A DNA stretch of 64,000 nucleotides. Origin: Wocania_A spongiicola. Lineage in GTDB: Bacteria > Bacteroidota > Bacteroidia > Flavobacteriales > Flavobacteriaceae. The translations under genes were made by a program, and so were the position numbers. Positions 8,655 through 15,878 of the stretch are shown here, piece after piece. The DNA lies in contig NZ_JAMFLZ010000001.1 of assembly GCF_023502325.1 (NCBI RefSeq), positions 434,001 to 498,000 of the forward strand, in the 5' to 3' direction. The notes under the pieces are model-generated. The model did no database searches. It saw only the letters and a program-made list of their open reading frames with translations, and had not been told where the DNA came from. Positions within the stretch are counted from its first letter, which is position 1, and the number at the start of each line of letters is the position of its first letter.

Positions 8655-9701
8655 ATGATAGAAGATAAAAATCAACAAAGAACTCAATTAAGTGATTTAG
8701 GAGAGTTTGGACTTATAGAACATTTAACAAAGAATTTTAAAATCAAACAAACATCAACCATTAAAAGTATTGGTGATGATGCGGCTATTTTAGATTTTAA
8801 GAATAAAAAAGTTGTAGTTACTACCGATTTACTAGTGGAAAGTGTGCATTTCGATTTAAGTTATGTACCTCTAAAGCATTTAGGTTATAAAGCAGTGGTT
8901 GTTAATTTATCTGATGTGTATGCAATGAATGCAACAGCTACGCAGGTTACAGTATCAATAGCGGTGTCAAATAGGTTTCCGCTAGAAGCTCTTGAAGATT
9001 TATATGCTGGAATTGAAACAGCTGCCAATATTTATAATATAGATGTTGTTGGTGGAGACACAACATCATCTACAACAGGGTTATTAATTTCTATTACCGC
9101 TATAGGCGAAGTTGAAAATGATGTAGAAGTATATAGAAGTGGTGCCAATCCAAGTGATTTACTTGTAGTTACAGGCGACTTAGGAGGCGCTTATATGGGA
9201 TTACAAGTGCTAGAACGAGAAAAAGAGGTATATAAGGTGAATTCAAATAATCAACCAGACTTAGAACCATATTCTTATATTATTGAGCGCCAATTAAAAC
9301 CCGAAGCACGAAAAGATATTGTTAAATTGTTGAAGGATTTAGAACTAAAACCTACGGCGATGATTGATATTAGCGATGGCCTATCTTCTGAGATATTGCA
9401 TATATGTAAACAAAGTAAAGTGGGCTGCGATATATATGAAGAAAAAATTCCATTGGATCCTCAAGTTATTTCTACTTGTGAAGAGTTTAATATTGATAGT
9501 ACAACAGTTGCTTTAAATGGTGGAGAAGATTATGAGCTTTTGTTTACTATTTCTCAAGATGATTATTCAAAAATAAAAGCAAATCCAAACTTTTCAATAA
9601 TTGGGCATATAAAAGAAGAGGGTGCAGGAACGCATTTAGTAACTAGAGCTGATACAAGAATTCCAATAAAGGCACAGGGATGGAAAAATTTTAATGCTTA
9701 A
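8655..9701 (+). CDS. thiL: Thiamine-monophosphate kinase ThiL
   Basis: ThiL phosphorylates thiamine monophosphate to thiamine diphosphate, the last step of thiamine cofactor synthesis, in the cytoplasm. The 348-aa product has the AIR-synthase-like fold signatures SIGDDAAIL near residue 42, TTDLLVESVHFD, VVGGDTTSS, DISDGLSSEI and GGEDYELLF. The N-terminus TQLSDLGEFGLIEHL is typical of the family in Bacteroidota and supports the chosen start. It is monocistronic, converging on the small zinc-ribbon gene with an 11-nt overlap of coding ends. It links functionally to the TPP-riboswitch locus near 57.8 kb. Confidence 0.95.
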   Translation: MIEDKNQQRTQLSDLGEFGLIEHLTKNFKIKQTSTIKSIGDDAAILDFKNKKVVVTTDLLVESVHFDLSYVPLKHLGYKAVVVNLSDVYAMNATATQVTVSIAVSNRFPLEALEDLYAGIETAANIYNIDVVGGDTTSSTTGLLISITAIGEVENDVEVYRSGANPSDLLVVTGDLGGAYMGLQVLEREKEVYKVNSNNQPDLEPYSYIIERQLKPEARKDIVKLLKDLELKPTAMIDISDGLSSEILHICKQSKVGCDIYEEKIPLDPQVISTCEEFNIDSTTVALNGGEDYELLFTISQDDYSKIKANPNFSIIGHIKEEGAGTHLVTRADTRIPIKAQGWKNFNA

Positions 9702-9939
9702 ATACTAGTAAATTAGAATTAAGCTTTTGTCGGTTAGTTTTAGAAATTCGCTTTTTATGAATATATTCTAAAACTTTATTTATTTCTTTATATTTAGTTG
9801 TAAGCTCAGTTAAATTACCTGAACTACTAGTAGTAAATTCTTTTCTACAGTTTTTACACTTATACTCTTTAACATGGTAGGTAACTTCTTTTGTTATTCC
9901 TATATCATGCCCAAACATCTTACAATGTATGTTTTTCAT
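9691..9939 (-). CDS. Small zinc-ribbon-like protein, paralogue of the next gene
   Basis: This is an 82-aa basic protein with the order C-x2-FGHD near the N-terminus, then TYHVKEYKCKNCRKEFTT, so two Cys/His pairs could form a zinc ribbon. The C-terminal half is helical and charged (KYKEINKVLEYIHKKR). It is clearly a tandem paralogue of the 88-aa protein encoded just upstream on the same strand. I do not recognise a named family. The 3' end overlaps thiL by 11 nt in convergent orientation. Confidence 0.7.
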   Translation of the reverse strand: MKNIHCKMFGHDIGITKEVTYHVKEYKCKNCRKEFTTSSSGNLTELTTKYKEINKVLEYIHKKRISKTNRQKLNSNLLVFKH

Positions 9940-10021
9940 AAACTTTCAACTATTAATAAATACTATTTTAAAGGAGAGACATTAAATGTATTAAAAAGCT
10001 GTTAAAGTTATCAACAAGATG

Positions 10022-10288
10022 TTAATAAATCGACGAAGCGAATGATTTCTTCTTTAAACGTTGAGTTCTTGAAGCATGAATCCGACTTAAAATGTCATTT
10101 ATCTCTCTAAATTTAGGAGTTAGTTCAATTAAACTTCCGTTACTATTTGTAGTTAATTCTTTTTTACAATGCTTACATGTATATTCTTTAACATGATAAG
10201 TCACTTTTTTAGTTACTTGGTAATCATGACCAAAAATATTGCAGTACATTTTTGGGATAAAAGTAGGTTTGTTGGTAGTTTTTTCCAT
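10022..10288 (-). CDS. Small zinc-ribbon-like protein, paralogue of the preceding gene
   Basis: The 88-aa product shares the core CNIFGHDYQVTKKVTYHVKE and CKHCKKELTT with its neighbour, in the same order and spacing. The C-terminus is rich in Arg and Lys (HASRTQRLKKKS). The conserved Cys, His and paired Cys suggest metal binding, perhaps a nucleic-acid or protein-interaction module. The two genes are separated by 82 nt, so they may be a tandem duplication transcribed together. Function is unknown. Confidence 0.7.
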   Translation of the reverse strand: MEKTTNKPTFIPKMYCNIFGHDYQVTKKVTYHVKEYTCKHCKKELTTNSNGSLIELTPKFREINDILSRIHASRTQRLKKKSFASSIY

Positions 10289-10350
10289 GGGTCAAAAATT
10301 TAGGGACAATAAACATAGGAAAAAAAATTAATAAAAACGATAAAGTGTAA

Positions 10351-11127
10351 TTAATTTTCGATGAAATGCATTATATGTTGTAAGAAATCGCTTTTGTTTT
10401 CTATATGACTCATATGTCCATCAGGAAATTCTACTACTTTTGCTTTTATCTCTTTTGCTTGTAATATTAATAAGCTATAATCTAATACAGGATCTTTTTT
10501 ACTAATTATCATCATCACCTTAAATTTTTTAGAGCTTAAAATGATTTCTCGGTTTGGTCTTATTTTCATGCCTTCTAGTGCCGCAACGATACCTTGCAAT
10601 GGAGTTTGTAATGCCTCATTTGTAATCTGTTTTATATCTTCAACTAAAGCAGTTCTATTTTTTGGACTGAATAAATTATTAATAGCAAGCCTAATAAATG
10701 TTTTATGATTTTGTTTAACAGCTAATATGGCACGGTCTCTATTTTTTTTTCTTTCTTTTGAATCTTCTTTTGCTGTAGAATTCATTAAGCATAAACCAGC
10801 AACGGCTTCTGGTTTTTTTTCCGCGAAAGCAAGTGCAACATATGCTCCCATAGAATGTCCAATAAAAATGGATTGCTTAATTTTTAAATGATTTAAAATT
10901 GCTTCAACTGCATTAGCCATTAATTCCATAGAATGAATATACCCTAAACAATCAGTTTGTCCATGCCCTAATAAATCAATACAAACAACTCTGTTTTTTT
11001 GAGTTAATTGAGGTATAAAAGCATCCCACATTTTTGAGTTTTCCAAAAACCCGTGAAGTAAAACTATAGCTTGCCCTTTACCTTCGTCTTTATAAAAAAT
11101 ATTAATGCCTTTGTGTACTAAAATCAT
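10351..11127 (-). CDS. Alpha/beta-fold hydrolase
   Basis: This 258-aa protein is a soluble alpha/beta hydrolase. The oxyanion region HGFLEN follows beta-3, the nucleophile elbow is GHSMG (Ser92), the acid is probably Asp212 in SKKDPVLDY, and the His is His238 or His241 in PDGHMSHIEN. It has no signal peptide. Substrate cannot be told from the sequence; esterase-like or menaquinone-pathway-like activity are both possible. It stands alone between the zinc-ribbon pair and the divergent brnQ gene, with a 36-nt gap to brnQ. Confidence 0.88.
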   Translation of the reverse strand: MILVHKGINIFYKDEGKGQAIVLLHGFLENSKMWDAFIPQLTQKNRVVCIDLLGHGQTDCLGYIHSMELMANAVEAILNHLKIKQSIFIGHSMGAYVALAFAEKKPEAVAGLCLMNSTAKEDSKERKKNRDRAILAVKQNHKTFIRLAINNLFSPKNRTALVEDIKQITNEALQTPLQGIVAALEGMKIRPNREIILSSKKFKVMMIISKKDPVLDYSLLILQAKEIKAKVVEFPDGHMSHIENKSDFLQHIMHFIEN

Positions 11128-11163
11128 ATTTATACTATATTCGGCAAAGATAAAACCAATCCT

Positions 11164-12462
11164 ATGAATAAAACTAAAGAAATACTAATTACAGGATTTG
11201 CCTTATTTTCTTTGTTTTTTGGGGCAGGAAACTTGTTGTTGCCTCCGTTATTAGGTTATAACGCAGGGGGTAATTGGATTTGGGTAACTATTGGTTTTAT
11301 GATTACTGCTGTAGTGATTCCTATTTTTGGAATACTAGCACATGCTAAGCTTCAAGGTACCATGTTTGATTTTGGAAAAAAAGTGTCACCACTTTTTAGT
11401 ACGATTTATTGTATTTTGGTTTATGCTATTTCAATAACCATTCCATCACCTAGAACAGCAGCAGCAACTCACGAAATTGCAATTTTTCCAAATTTTGAAA
11501 CTAACCCACTGCTAACCAGTAGTATTTATTTTACTTTGGTTTTAGTGTTTGTTTTAAATCGTTCCAGAATATTAAATTTTATTGGTAAATACTTAACACC
11601 TTTTATAGTTGTTATTTTGATATTAGTTATTTGTATTGGTTTGTTTTCTAGTAATGTTGGAATGAACATTTCAACTTTTTCAACACCAATTGTAGATGGC
11701 ATTTTAGAAGGATATCAAACTTTTGATGCTATAGGAGCTGTAGTTGTAGGTGGTGTAATTATTATTTCTTTAAAATTAAAAGATTATTCAAATACAGATT
11801 CTTTAAAATCGATAATTAGGAAATCGGGCTTTATAGCAGGTTTTGGCTTGTTTTTAATATATGCAGGTTTAATAGCTGTTGGAGCTTTTTATGGAAAAGA
11901 TATTTTTGTAGATGGTAGTTTAAGTAGCGACATGCAACGTGCTACTTTGCTAAGAGGAATAAGTATTGCTACTCTAGGCAATATAGGAAATACCTTTTTA
12001 AGTGTATTAATAGCTTTAGCATGTTTTACTACAGCAGTTGGAATTATAACAGGGACTGCTGATTATTTTAAAGGCTTGTTTAATGATTCTAAGGTAGTTT
12101 ACAATAGTGTTGCTGTTTTAAGTTGTTTAATAGGAATAGGCTTTGGTCAACTCGATTTCCACACTATTATCATGATAGCTTTACCAGTACTAATGTTTAT
12201 TTACCCAATTACAATTGTTCTTATTTTGCTTAATGTACTTCCAGATAAGTTTGCTACAAAAACAGTTTTTAGACTTGTGGTTTTGGTAACATTTTTATTT
12301 AGCATTCCAGATTTTTTAGGCTTTATTATTAATCCAGAATATTTAGAAGGTGTAAAAATACTTATTCCATTGTCTCAATTTCAATTGGGCTGGGTATTGC
12401 CAGCACTTCTTGTTTGGTTGTTGTTAAATATTAAAACTTTTACGACTAAAGCGTCAGAGTAA
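11164..12462 (+). CDS. brnQ: Branched-chain amino acid carrier BrnQ
   Basis: BrnQ carries leucine, isoleucine and valine into the cell, driven by a cation gradient. The 432-aa protein is hydrophobic throughout, with about 12 predicted membrane helices, and starts with the family signature GFALFSLFFGAGNLLLPP. Other typical parts are SIPSPRTAAATHE-like (here TIPSPRTAAATHE) and the TFDAIGAVVVGGVI segment. The AraC-type regulator gene starts 8 nt after its stop, so the two may share a transcript even though the regulator's likely targets lie downstream. Confidence 0.93.
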   Translation: MNKTKEILITGFALFSLFFGAGNLLLPPLLGYNAGGNWIWVTIGFMITAVVIPIFGILAHAKLQGTMFDFGKKVSPLFSTIYCILVYAISITIPSPRTAAATHEIAIFPNFETNPLLTSSIYFTLVLVFVLNRSRILNFIGKYLTPFIVVILILVICIGLFSSNVGMNISTFSTPIVDGILEGYQTFDAIGAVVVGGVIIISLKLKDYSNTDSLKSIIRKSGFIAGFGLFLIYAGLIAVGAFYGKDIFVDGSLSSDMQRATLLRGISIATLGNIGNTFLSVLIALACFTTAVGIITGTADYFKGLFNDSKVVYNSVAVLSCLIGIGFGQLDFHTIIMIALPVLMFIYPITIVLILLNVLPDKFATKTVFRLVVLVTFLFSIPDFLGFIINPEYLEGVKILIPLSQFQLGWVLPALLVWLLLNIKTFTTKASE

Positions 12463-12470
12463 ACTAAAAA

Positions 12471-13319
12471 ATGGCAGTTCAAGAAATTTTAACATACTCC
12501 TATAAAGATATATTTTCATTAAGTGTTATTCAATTTGAAAAGGCTTGTGTTTTTAATAAACCAGAACAAGTTGATGCTTACAGTATATACTGGATTAAAG
12601 AAGGGAAAGGTATATATAATATAGATTTTGAAAGTTATGCTTTTGATGATAATGTGCTTTTCTTTTTATCTCCAGGTCAAGTATTTTCAGTTGAATCTGA
12701 AAAAATTAAAGAAGCATATAAGATAACATTTGTTCGCGATTTTTACTGTATACAAACTCACGATAAAGAAGTAGCATGTAATGGAGTGCTTTTTAATAAT
12801 GTATACGAAACTCCTTTTGTAAAACCATGTGAAAGTGATACGCGCAAGCTCCAATTTGTTTTAGAAAGTTTAATTGATGAGTTTAAAAGAAATGAAGTAA
12901 CAGCACAATACGATATGCTTCAAACATATTTAAAGCAATTCATAATTCATTCTGTACGAATAAAAAAAGAGTATCATATTATAAAAGATGATACAGAAAC
13001 AAAACTCTTTAAAGATTTTAGTTTACTAGTTGAGCAGAATTTTAAAACACTACATTCTGTAACCCATTACGCAAACCGCTTAGGTGTTTCTCCTAAATCG
13101 TTAACCAAACACTTTCAAAAAATAGGCTCGCAAACACCTAGTGATTTTATTAAAAATAGAATTGTATTAGAGGCGCAGCGTCAATTACTTTATACTAACG
13201 ATTCTGTAAAACATATAGCCTATGATTTAGGTTTTAACGATTCGGCATATTTTACCAGATTCTTCAAAAAAGCGACTTCAAAATCGCCACTTCAATTCAA
13301 AAAAGACCAAAGAAACTAG
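12471..13319 (+). CDS. AraC-family transcriptional regulator
   Basis: The 282-aa protein has a cupin-like N-terminal sensor region (residues about 20-110, with EQVDAYSIYWIKEGKG) and a C-terminal AraC double helix-turn-helix (about 180-280). The second helix region is the classic IAYDLGFNDSAYFTRFFKKATSKSPLQFK. It is probably an activator of the operon that begins at about 13470: two direct TGTCCA repeats 21 bp apart lie just after its stop codon. The effector is unknown. It is cytoplasmic. Confidence 0.93.
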   Translation: MAVQEILTYSYKDIFSLSVIQFEKACVFNKPEQVDAYSIYWIKEGKGIYNIDFESYAFDDNVLFFLSPGQVFSVESEKIKEAYKITFVRDFYCIQTHDKEVACNGVLFNNVYETPFVKPCESDTRKLQFVLESLIDEFKRNEVTAQYDMLQTYLKQFIIHSVRIKKEYHIIKDDTETKLFKDFSLLVEQNFKTLHSVTHYANRLGVSPKSLTKHFQKIGSQTPSDFIKNRIVLEAQRQLLYTNDSVKHIAYDLGFNDSAYFTRFFKKATSKSPLQFKKDQRN

Positions 13320-13321
13320 TC

Positions 13322-13379
13322 TGTCCAAGCATTAGGAACTTTTGTCCATTTTTTAGCCTTCATTCCTGTCGCATATTTG
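13322..13379 (+). promoter_or_regulatory. Candidate AraC-type operator and promoter of the 13470-15063 operon
   Basis: TGTCCA occurs at 13322-13327 and again at 13343-13348, a direct repeat with a 21-bp period (two helical turns), which is the usual spacing of AraC half-sites. CATATTTG at 13372-13379 is one base from the -7 consensus TAnnTTTG, and there is no good TTG at the usual -33 spacing. The second half-site lies about where the -33 element would be, as expected for an activator-dependent promoter. Confidence 0.5.
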
Positions 13380-13395
13380 CATTGTAATTAAAAAC

Positions 13396-13423
13396 GAACT
13401 TTTTGAGAACATCTCAAGAGTTC
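13396..13423 (+). promoter_or_regulatory. 5'-end mRNA hairpin of the AraC-linked operon
   Basis: GAACT and TTGAGA pair with TCTCAA and AGTTC around an ACA loop, giving 11 base pairs with a small internal loop. It would sit about 10 nt from the predicted transcript start and 47 nt before the first start codon. No U-run follows, so it looks like a stabilising or regulatory stem, not a terminator. Confidence 0.5.
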
Positions 13424-13469
13424 AAAAAACTAGTATTCTCGTTAATGCTAATATAAATACTAAGCAATT

Positions 13470-13577
13470 ATGAAAACAACAGAAAATACACAATGTCCTA
13501 ATTGTTGGGGGTATCAAGAATACGATGAAAATCACCCAGAAAAGGAATTATGCGAATGCAAAAACACAAGTAAATAA
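13470..13577 (+). CDS. 35-aa zinc-ribbon mini-protein
   Basis: The reading frame from ATG at 13470 encodes MKTTENTQCPNCWGYQEYDE and continues to a C-terminal CECKNTSK. The CPNC and CEC pairs form a plausible four-cysteine zinc knuckle. It is followed after 29 nt by the AhpD-like gene and preceded by the operator and hairpin, so it is the first gene of that operon. Similar CPNCWG(Y/H)QEYD mini-proteins beside AhpD-like genes occur in other Flavobacteriia (from memory). Function is unknown. Confidence 0.65.
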   Translation: MKTTENTQCPNCWGYQEYDENHPEKELCECKNTSK

Positions 13578-13606
13578 ATTAAAACAATAATTAAAAAATA
13601 GAAATT

Positions 13607-14167
13607 ATGAGTACAAGAATTGAAACATTAAACCCAGAAACTACAACAGGAAAATCTAAAGAACTGTTTAACGCCGTTCAAAACAAATTAGGATTTATAC
13701 CAAACCTAATTAAAGTATTTGGAAACTCTCCAGCAACTTTACAAACATATTTAAGTTTAGGAGAATTAACAGCAAGCGGAAACTTTAACAACAAATTTAG
13801 AGAGCAATTAGCGTTAGCAATTGCAGAAGAAAATGCATGTAATTATTGCCTATCTGCACACACAACTATTGGCAAAATGAATGGTTTAACTGTTGAGGAA
13901 ACAGAACAAAACAGACAAGGTCTTGCAGCAGATGCAAAAACACAAGCAGGGTTACAATTTGCACAAGAGGTAACAAAAAACAGAGGTCAAGTTTCTACTG
14001 AAACTATTCAAGCTGTTAAGGAAGCTGGTTATAATGATGGTGATATTTTAGAAATCATTTTAAATGTAGTGTCTAATACGTTAACCAATTATGTAAACCA
14101 TATTGCGGAAACCGAAGTGGATTTTCCAAGTGTTGAAGCAGGCAAATTTGCAGTAACTGCAAACTAA
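13607..14167 (+). CDS. Carboxymuconolactone decarboxylase / AhpD-family protein
   Basis: The 186-aa protein has the AhpD-type redox centre ENACNYCLSAHTTIG with Cys78, Cys81 and His85, as in peroxidase-related members of the carboxymuconolactone decarboxylase superfamily. Such proteins reduce peroxides or act as disulfide-dependent electron donors. It lacks a signal peptide and should be cytoplasmic. It is the second gene of the AraC-linked operon, between the zinc mini-protein and a SnoaL-like gene, which suggests an oxidative or electrophile stress response. The true substrate is unknown. Confidence 0.9.
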   Translation: MSTRIETLNPETTTGKSKELFNAVQNKLGFIPNLIKVFGNSPATLQTYLSLGELTASGNFNNKFREQLALAIAEENACNYCLSAHTTIGKMNGLTVEETEQNRQGLAADAKTQAGLQFAQEVTKNRGQVSTETIQAVKEAGYNDGDILEIILNVVSNTLTNYVNHIAETEVDFPSVEAGKFAVTAN

Positions 14168-14198
14168 TTATGAACGAATCGAAAGTCGTTTTAAAGAG

Positions 14199-14226
14199 TT
14201 CCGCCTCAACAATTATTGAGGCGGAA
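14199..14226 (+). promoter_or_regulatory. Intercistronic hairpin in the AraC-linked operon
   Basis: TTCCGCCTCAA (14199-14209) and TTGAGGCGGAA (14216-14226) form a perfect 11-bp stem around a 6-nt loop. There is no U-run after it, so it is more likely an mRNA processing or stability element than a full terminator. It may set the ratio between the AhpD-like product and the downstream genes. Confidence 0.55.
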
Positions 14227-14257
14227 TTGTAAAAACAATAACTAACATAAAAATACA

Positions 14258-14614
14258 ATGGCAAATCCAATTAAAAAGAATTTAAAACACATTCACGAAT
14301 TATTAGCGGAGGCTAAATTTATTGAAGCAATGGATACCTATCTTCATGATGATGTAGAATTAAGAGAAGCAAATGGTGAACCTAAAAAAGGAAAACAATT
14401 TAATCTAGATTTTGAACAAGATTTTATTGATAACCAATTAGAAGAATTTATAAGATATGAGGTTAAAGATATTGCTGTACAAGGAAATACATCTTTTTAC
14501 ACTGCAATAATGGAATTAAAGCTTAAAGATGGAAGCACAATGCTTTCAGAGCAAGCAGTTGCAACACAATGGAAAGATGGTAAAATTTATAGAGAACGTT
14601 ATTACCACGCATAA
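14258..14614 (+). CDS. SnoaL-like / NTF2-fold protein
   Basis: This 118-aa soluble protein has the pattern of small NTF2-like domains: an N-terminal helix pair (IHELLAEAKFIEAMDTYLHD), followed by beta strands ending WKDGKIYRERYYHA. Such folds bind small hydrophobic ligands or act as isomerases or cyclases. No clear catalytic residues can be assigned. It is the third gene of the AraC-linked operon. Confidence 0.78.
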   Translation: MANPIKKNLKHIHELLAEAKFIEAMDTYLHDDVELREANGEPKKGKQFNLDFEQDFIDNQLEEFIRYEVKDIAVQGNTSFYTAIMELKLKDGSTMLSEQAVATQWKDGKIYRERYYHA

Positions 14615-14679
14615 GTTAAAACACAAACAAATTATATAGTCAATAAATAAAAACAGAATAAAAATTAAAAAACAAAATC

Positions 14680-15063
14680 ATGAAAAATTTAGTAGTAGGA
14701 TTATTTTTAGTAGCTTTTACATTAACAGCTACCGCTCAAGACAAAATGGATAAAAATGTTGTTAAAACTGTATCTTTTGAACAAACAGAAGGAGAGTTTA
14801 CACAAAAAGCATTAACACTTTCAGAAGGGACGTATGTGTTTAGTGTTACAAATAATAACGCAGCTCTAGAAGTAGGGTTAGTTTTAATTGAAGATGGTAA
14901 AGATGGATCTAAACCTGAAAACCATATAGCAGATGCTTATGTTTCTCAAATGGTGAAACATGGTAAAACAGAATCTTCAAAAGAAGTTGTTCTTAAAAAA
15001 GGAACCTATAAATATTTTTGTCCTTTTAATAAAACACCACAATATACTTTAGTTGTAAAATAA
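14680..15063 (+). CDS. Secreted cupredoxin-like protein with incomplete copper site
   Basis: The 127-aa protein has a signal peptide (MKNLVVGLFLVAFTLTATAQ) and a beta-sandwich pattern like small blue copper proteins, ending GTYKYFCPFNKTPQYTLVVK. The Cys is where the copper-ligand Cys would be, but the following His and Met positions are Asn and Gln/Tyr, so a normal type-1 copper site is not apparent. It may be periplasmic and may bind another ligand. It is the last gene of the AraC-linked operon and is followed by a strong terminator. Confidence 0.65.
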   Translation: MKNLVVGLFLVAFTLTATAQDKMDKNVVKTVSFEQTEGEFTQKALTLSEGTYVFSVTNNNAALEVGLVLIEDGKDGSKPENHIADAYVSQMVKHGKTESSKEVVLKKGTYKYFCPFNKTPQYTLVVK

Positions 15064-15091
15064 ATTATTGATTGTGACTAGTTAATTGTTG

Positions 15092-15124
15092 AAAAGGCGT
15101 ACTGATTATTCAGTGCGTCTTTTC
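15092..15124 (+). terminator. Intrinsic terminator after the cupredoxin-like gene
   Basis: AAAAGGCGTACTGA pairs with TCAGTGCGTCTTTT (with G-T wobbles) around a TTAT loop, with the T-run on the plus strand. It closes the AraC-linked operon, and may also serve the convergent gene that ends at 15124. Confidence 0.8.
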
Positions 15125-15780
15125 TAGTTTTTCACCCTTTTTATAGCGGTAAAAGCTTTGTCAACATATTTGTCTTCAACCAAAATAGTAAACTCATTTG
15201 TAGTAGAAATAACTTCATAAAGTACAACACCTTCCCAAGCTAACCGCTTAAAAAAATGATAATACAACCCAGCAACTTTCGAGTTGTCTTTGGGTAAATT
15301 AATAGTAATTGCCGATAAATTATCTTGTGCAGCTAGAAACGTTTCGTTTTCTAAATGTGTGGTAATATAATTTTTTAAACTACTAGAAATAATCATATTG
15401 CTTTCGTGAACGCCTCTAGTAAACGTGTAAAACAGTTTAGATTCTCCATCTATTTTTTCTAAAACTTTTGCATGATTATGTATTAAAGTATTTGAATTTT
15501 TTACAGTAAAATCAGTTAAGTTAGAACGTACAGTAATATCACCTAAATTTTGCAACATACGCTTCATTTTAACAGAATTTGAAAGCGTTACCGGTGGATT
15601 GTAACGTCTTAAAGCCATCATGATTGCACCAGGTTTTACATCCTTTTTTAGCATTTCGCTAATTGGTTTAGTAAGCTCAATAGCCAGAGCACTAAAATTG
15701 ATAATGTTTCTGGATAAGGCTTCTTCTAAATAGGGTTGAGAGATTAAAATATCTTCTACACAGTTTGATACAGTTCTCAT
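15124..15780 (-). CDS. ACT-domain-like protein divergent from aspartate kinase
   Basis: The 218-aa product has a C-terminal segment (about 150-218: NLSAITINLPKDN to DKYVDKAFTAIKRV) that looks like an ACT regulatory domain similar to those at the end of aspartate kinases. The N-terminal half, beginning TVSNCVEDILISQPYLEEAL, contains PGAIMMALRRYNPP and is helical. There is no kinase motif. It is transcribed divergently from the aspartate kinase gene with a 98-nt gap, which suggests a shared regulatory role in aspartate-family amino acids. This role is inferred only from position and fold. Confidence 0.72.
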   Translation of the reverse strand: MRTVSNCVEDILISQPYLEEALSRNIINFSALAIELTKPISEMLKKDVKPGAIMMALRRYNPPVTLSNSVKMKRMLQNLGDITVRSNLTDFTVKNSNTLIHNHAKVLEKIDGESKLFYTFTRGVHESNMIISSSLKNYITTHLENETFLAAQDNLSAITINLPKDNSKVAGLYYHFFKRLAWEGVVLYEVISTTNEFTILVEDKYVDKAFTAIKRVKN

Positions 15781-15878
15781 GTTAATTATATAACAATTTG
15801 TGTAAATGTAAACATTTTTTTCAAGAAATATCTTTATTGAAAGAACAGGTTGTAATTTTATACTTTAAATTAATATAA

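Noticed and set aside
10008..10017. TTATCAACA similar to a DnaA box near the zinc-ribbon pair
   Set aside because: A single imperfect match with no cluster, no dnaA or other origin genes nearby.
14170..14232. A 20-codon frame (MNESKVVLKSSASTIIEAEL) just after the AhpD-like gene
   Set aside because: It overlaps the perfect intercistronic hairpin, which explains the sequence; there is no sign of coding beyond a chance open frame.
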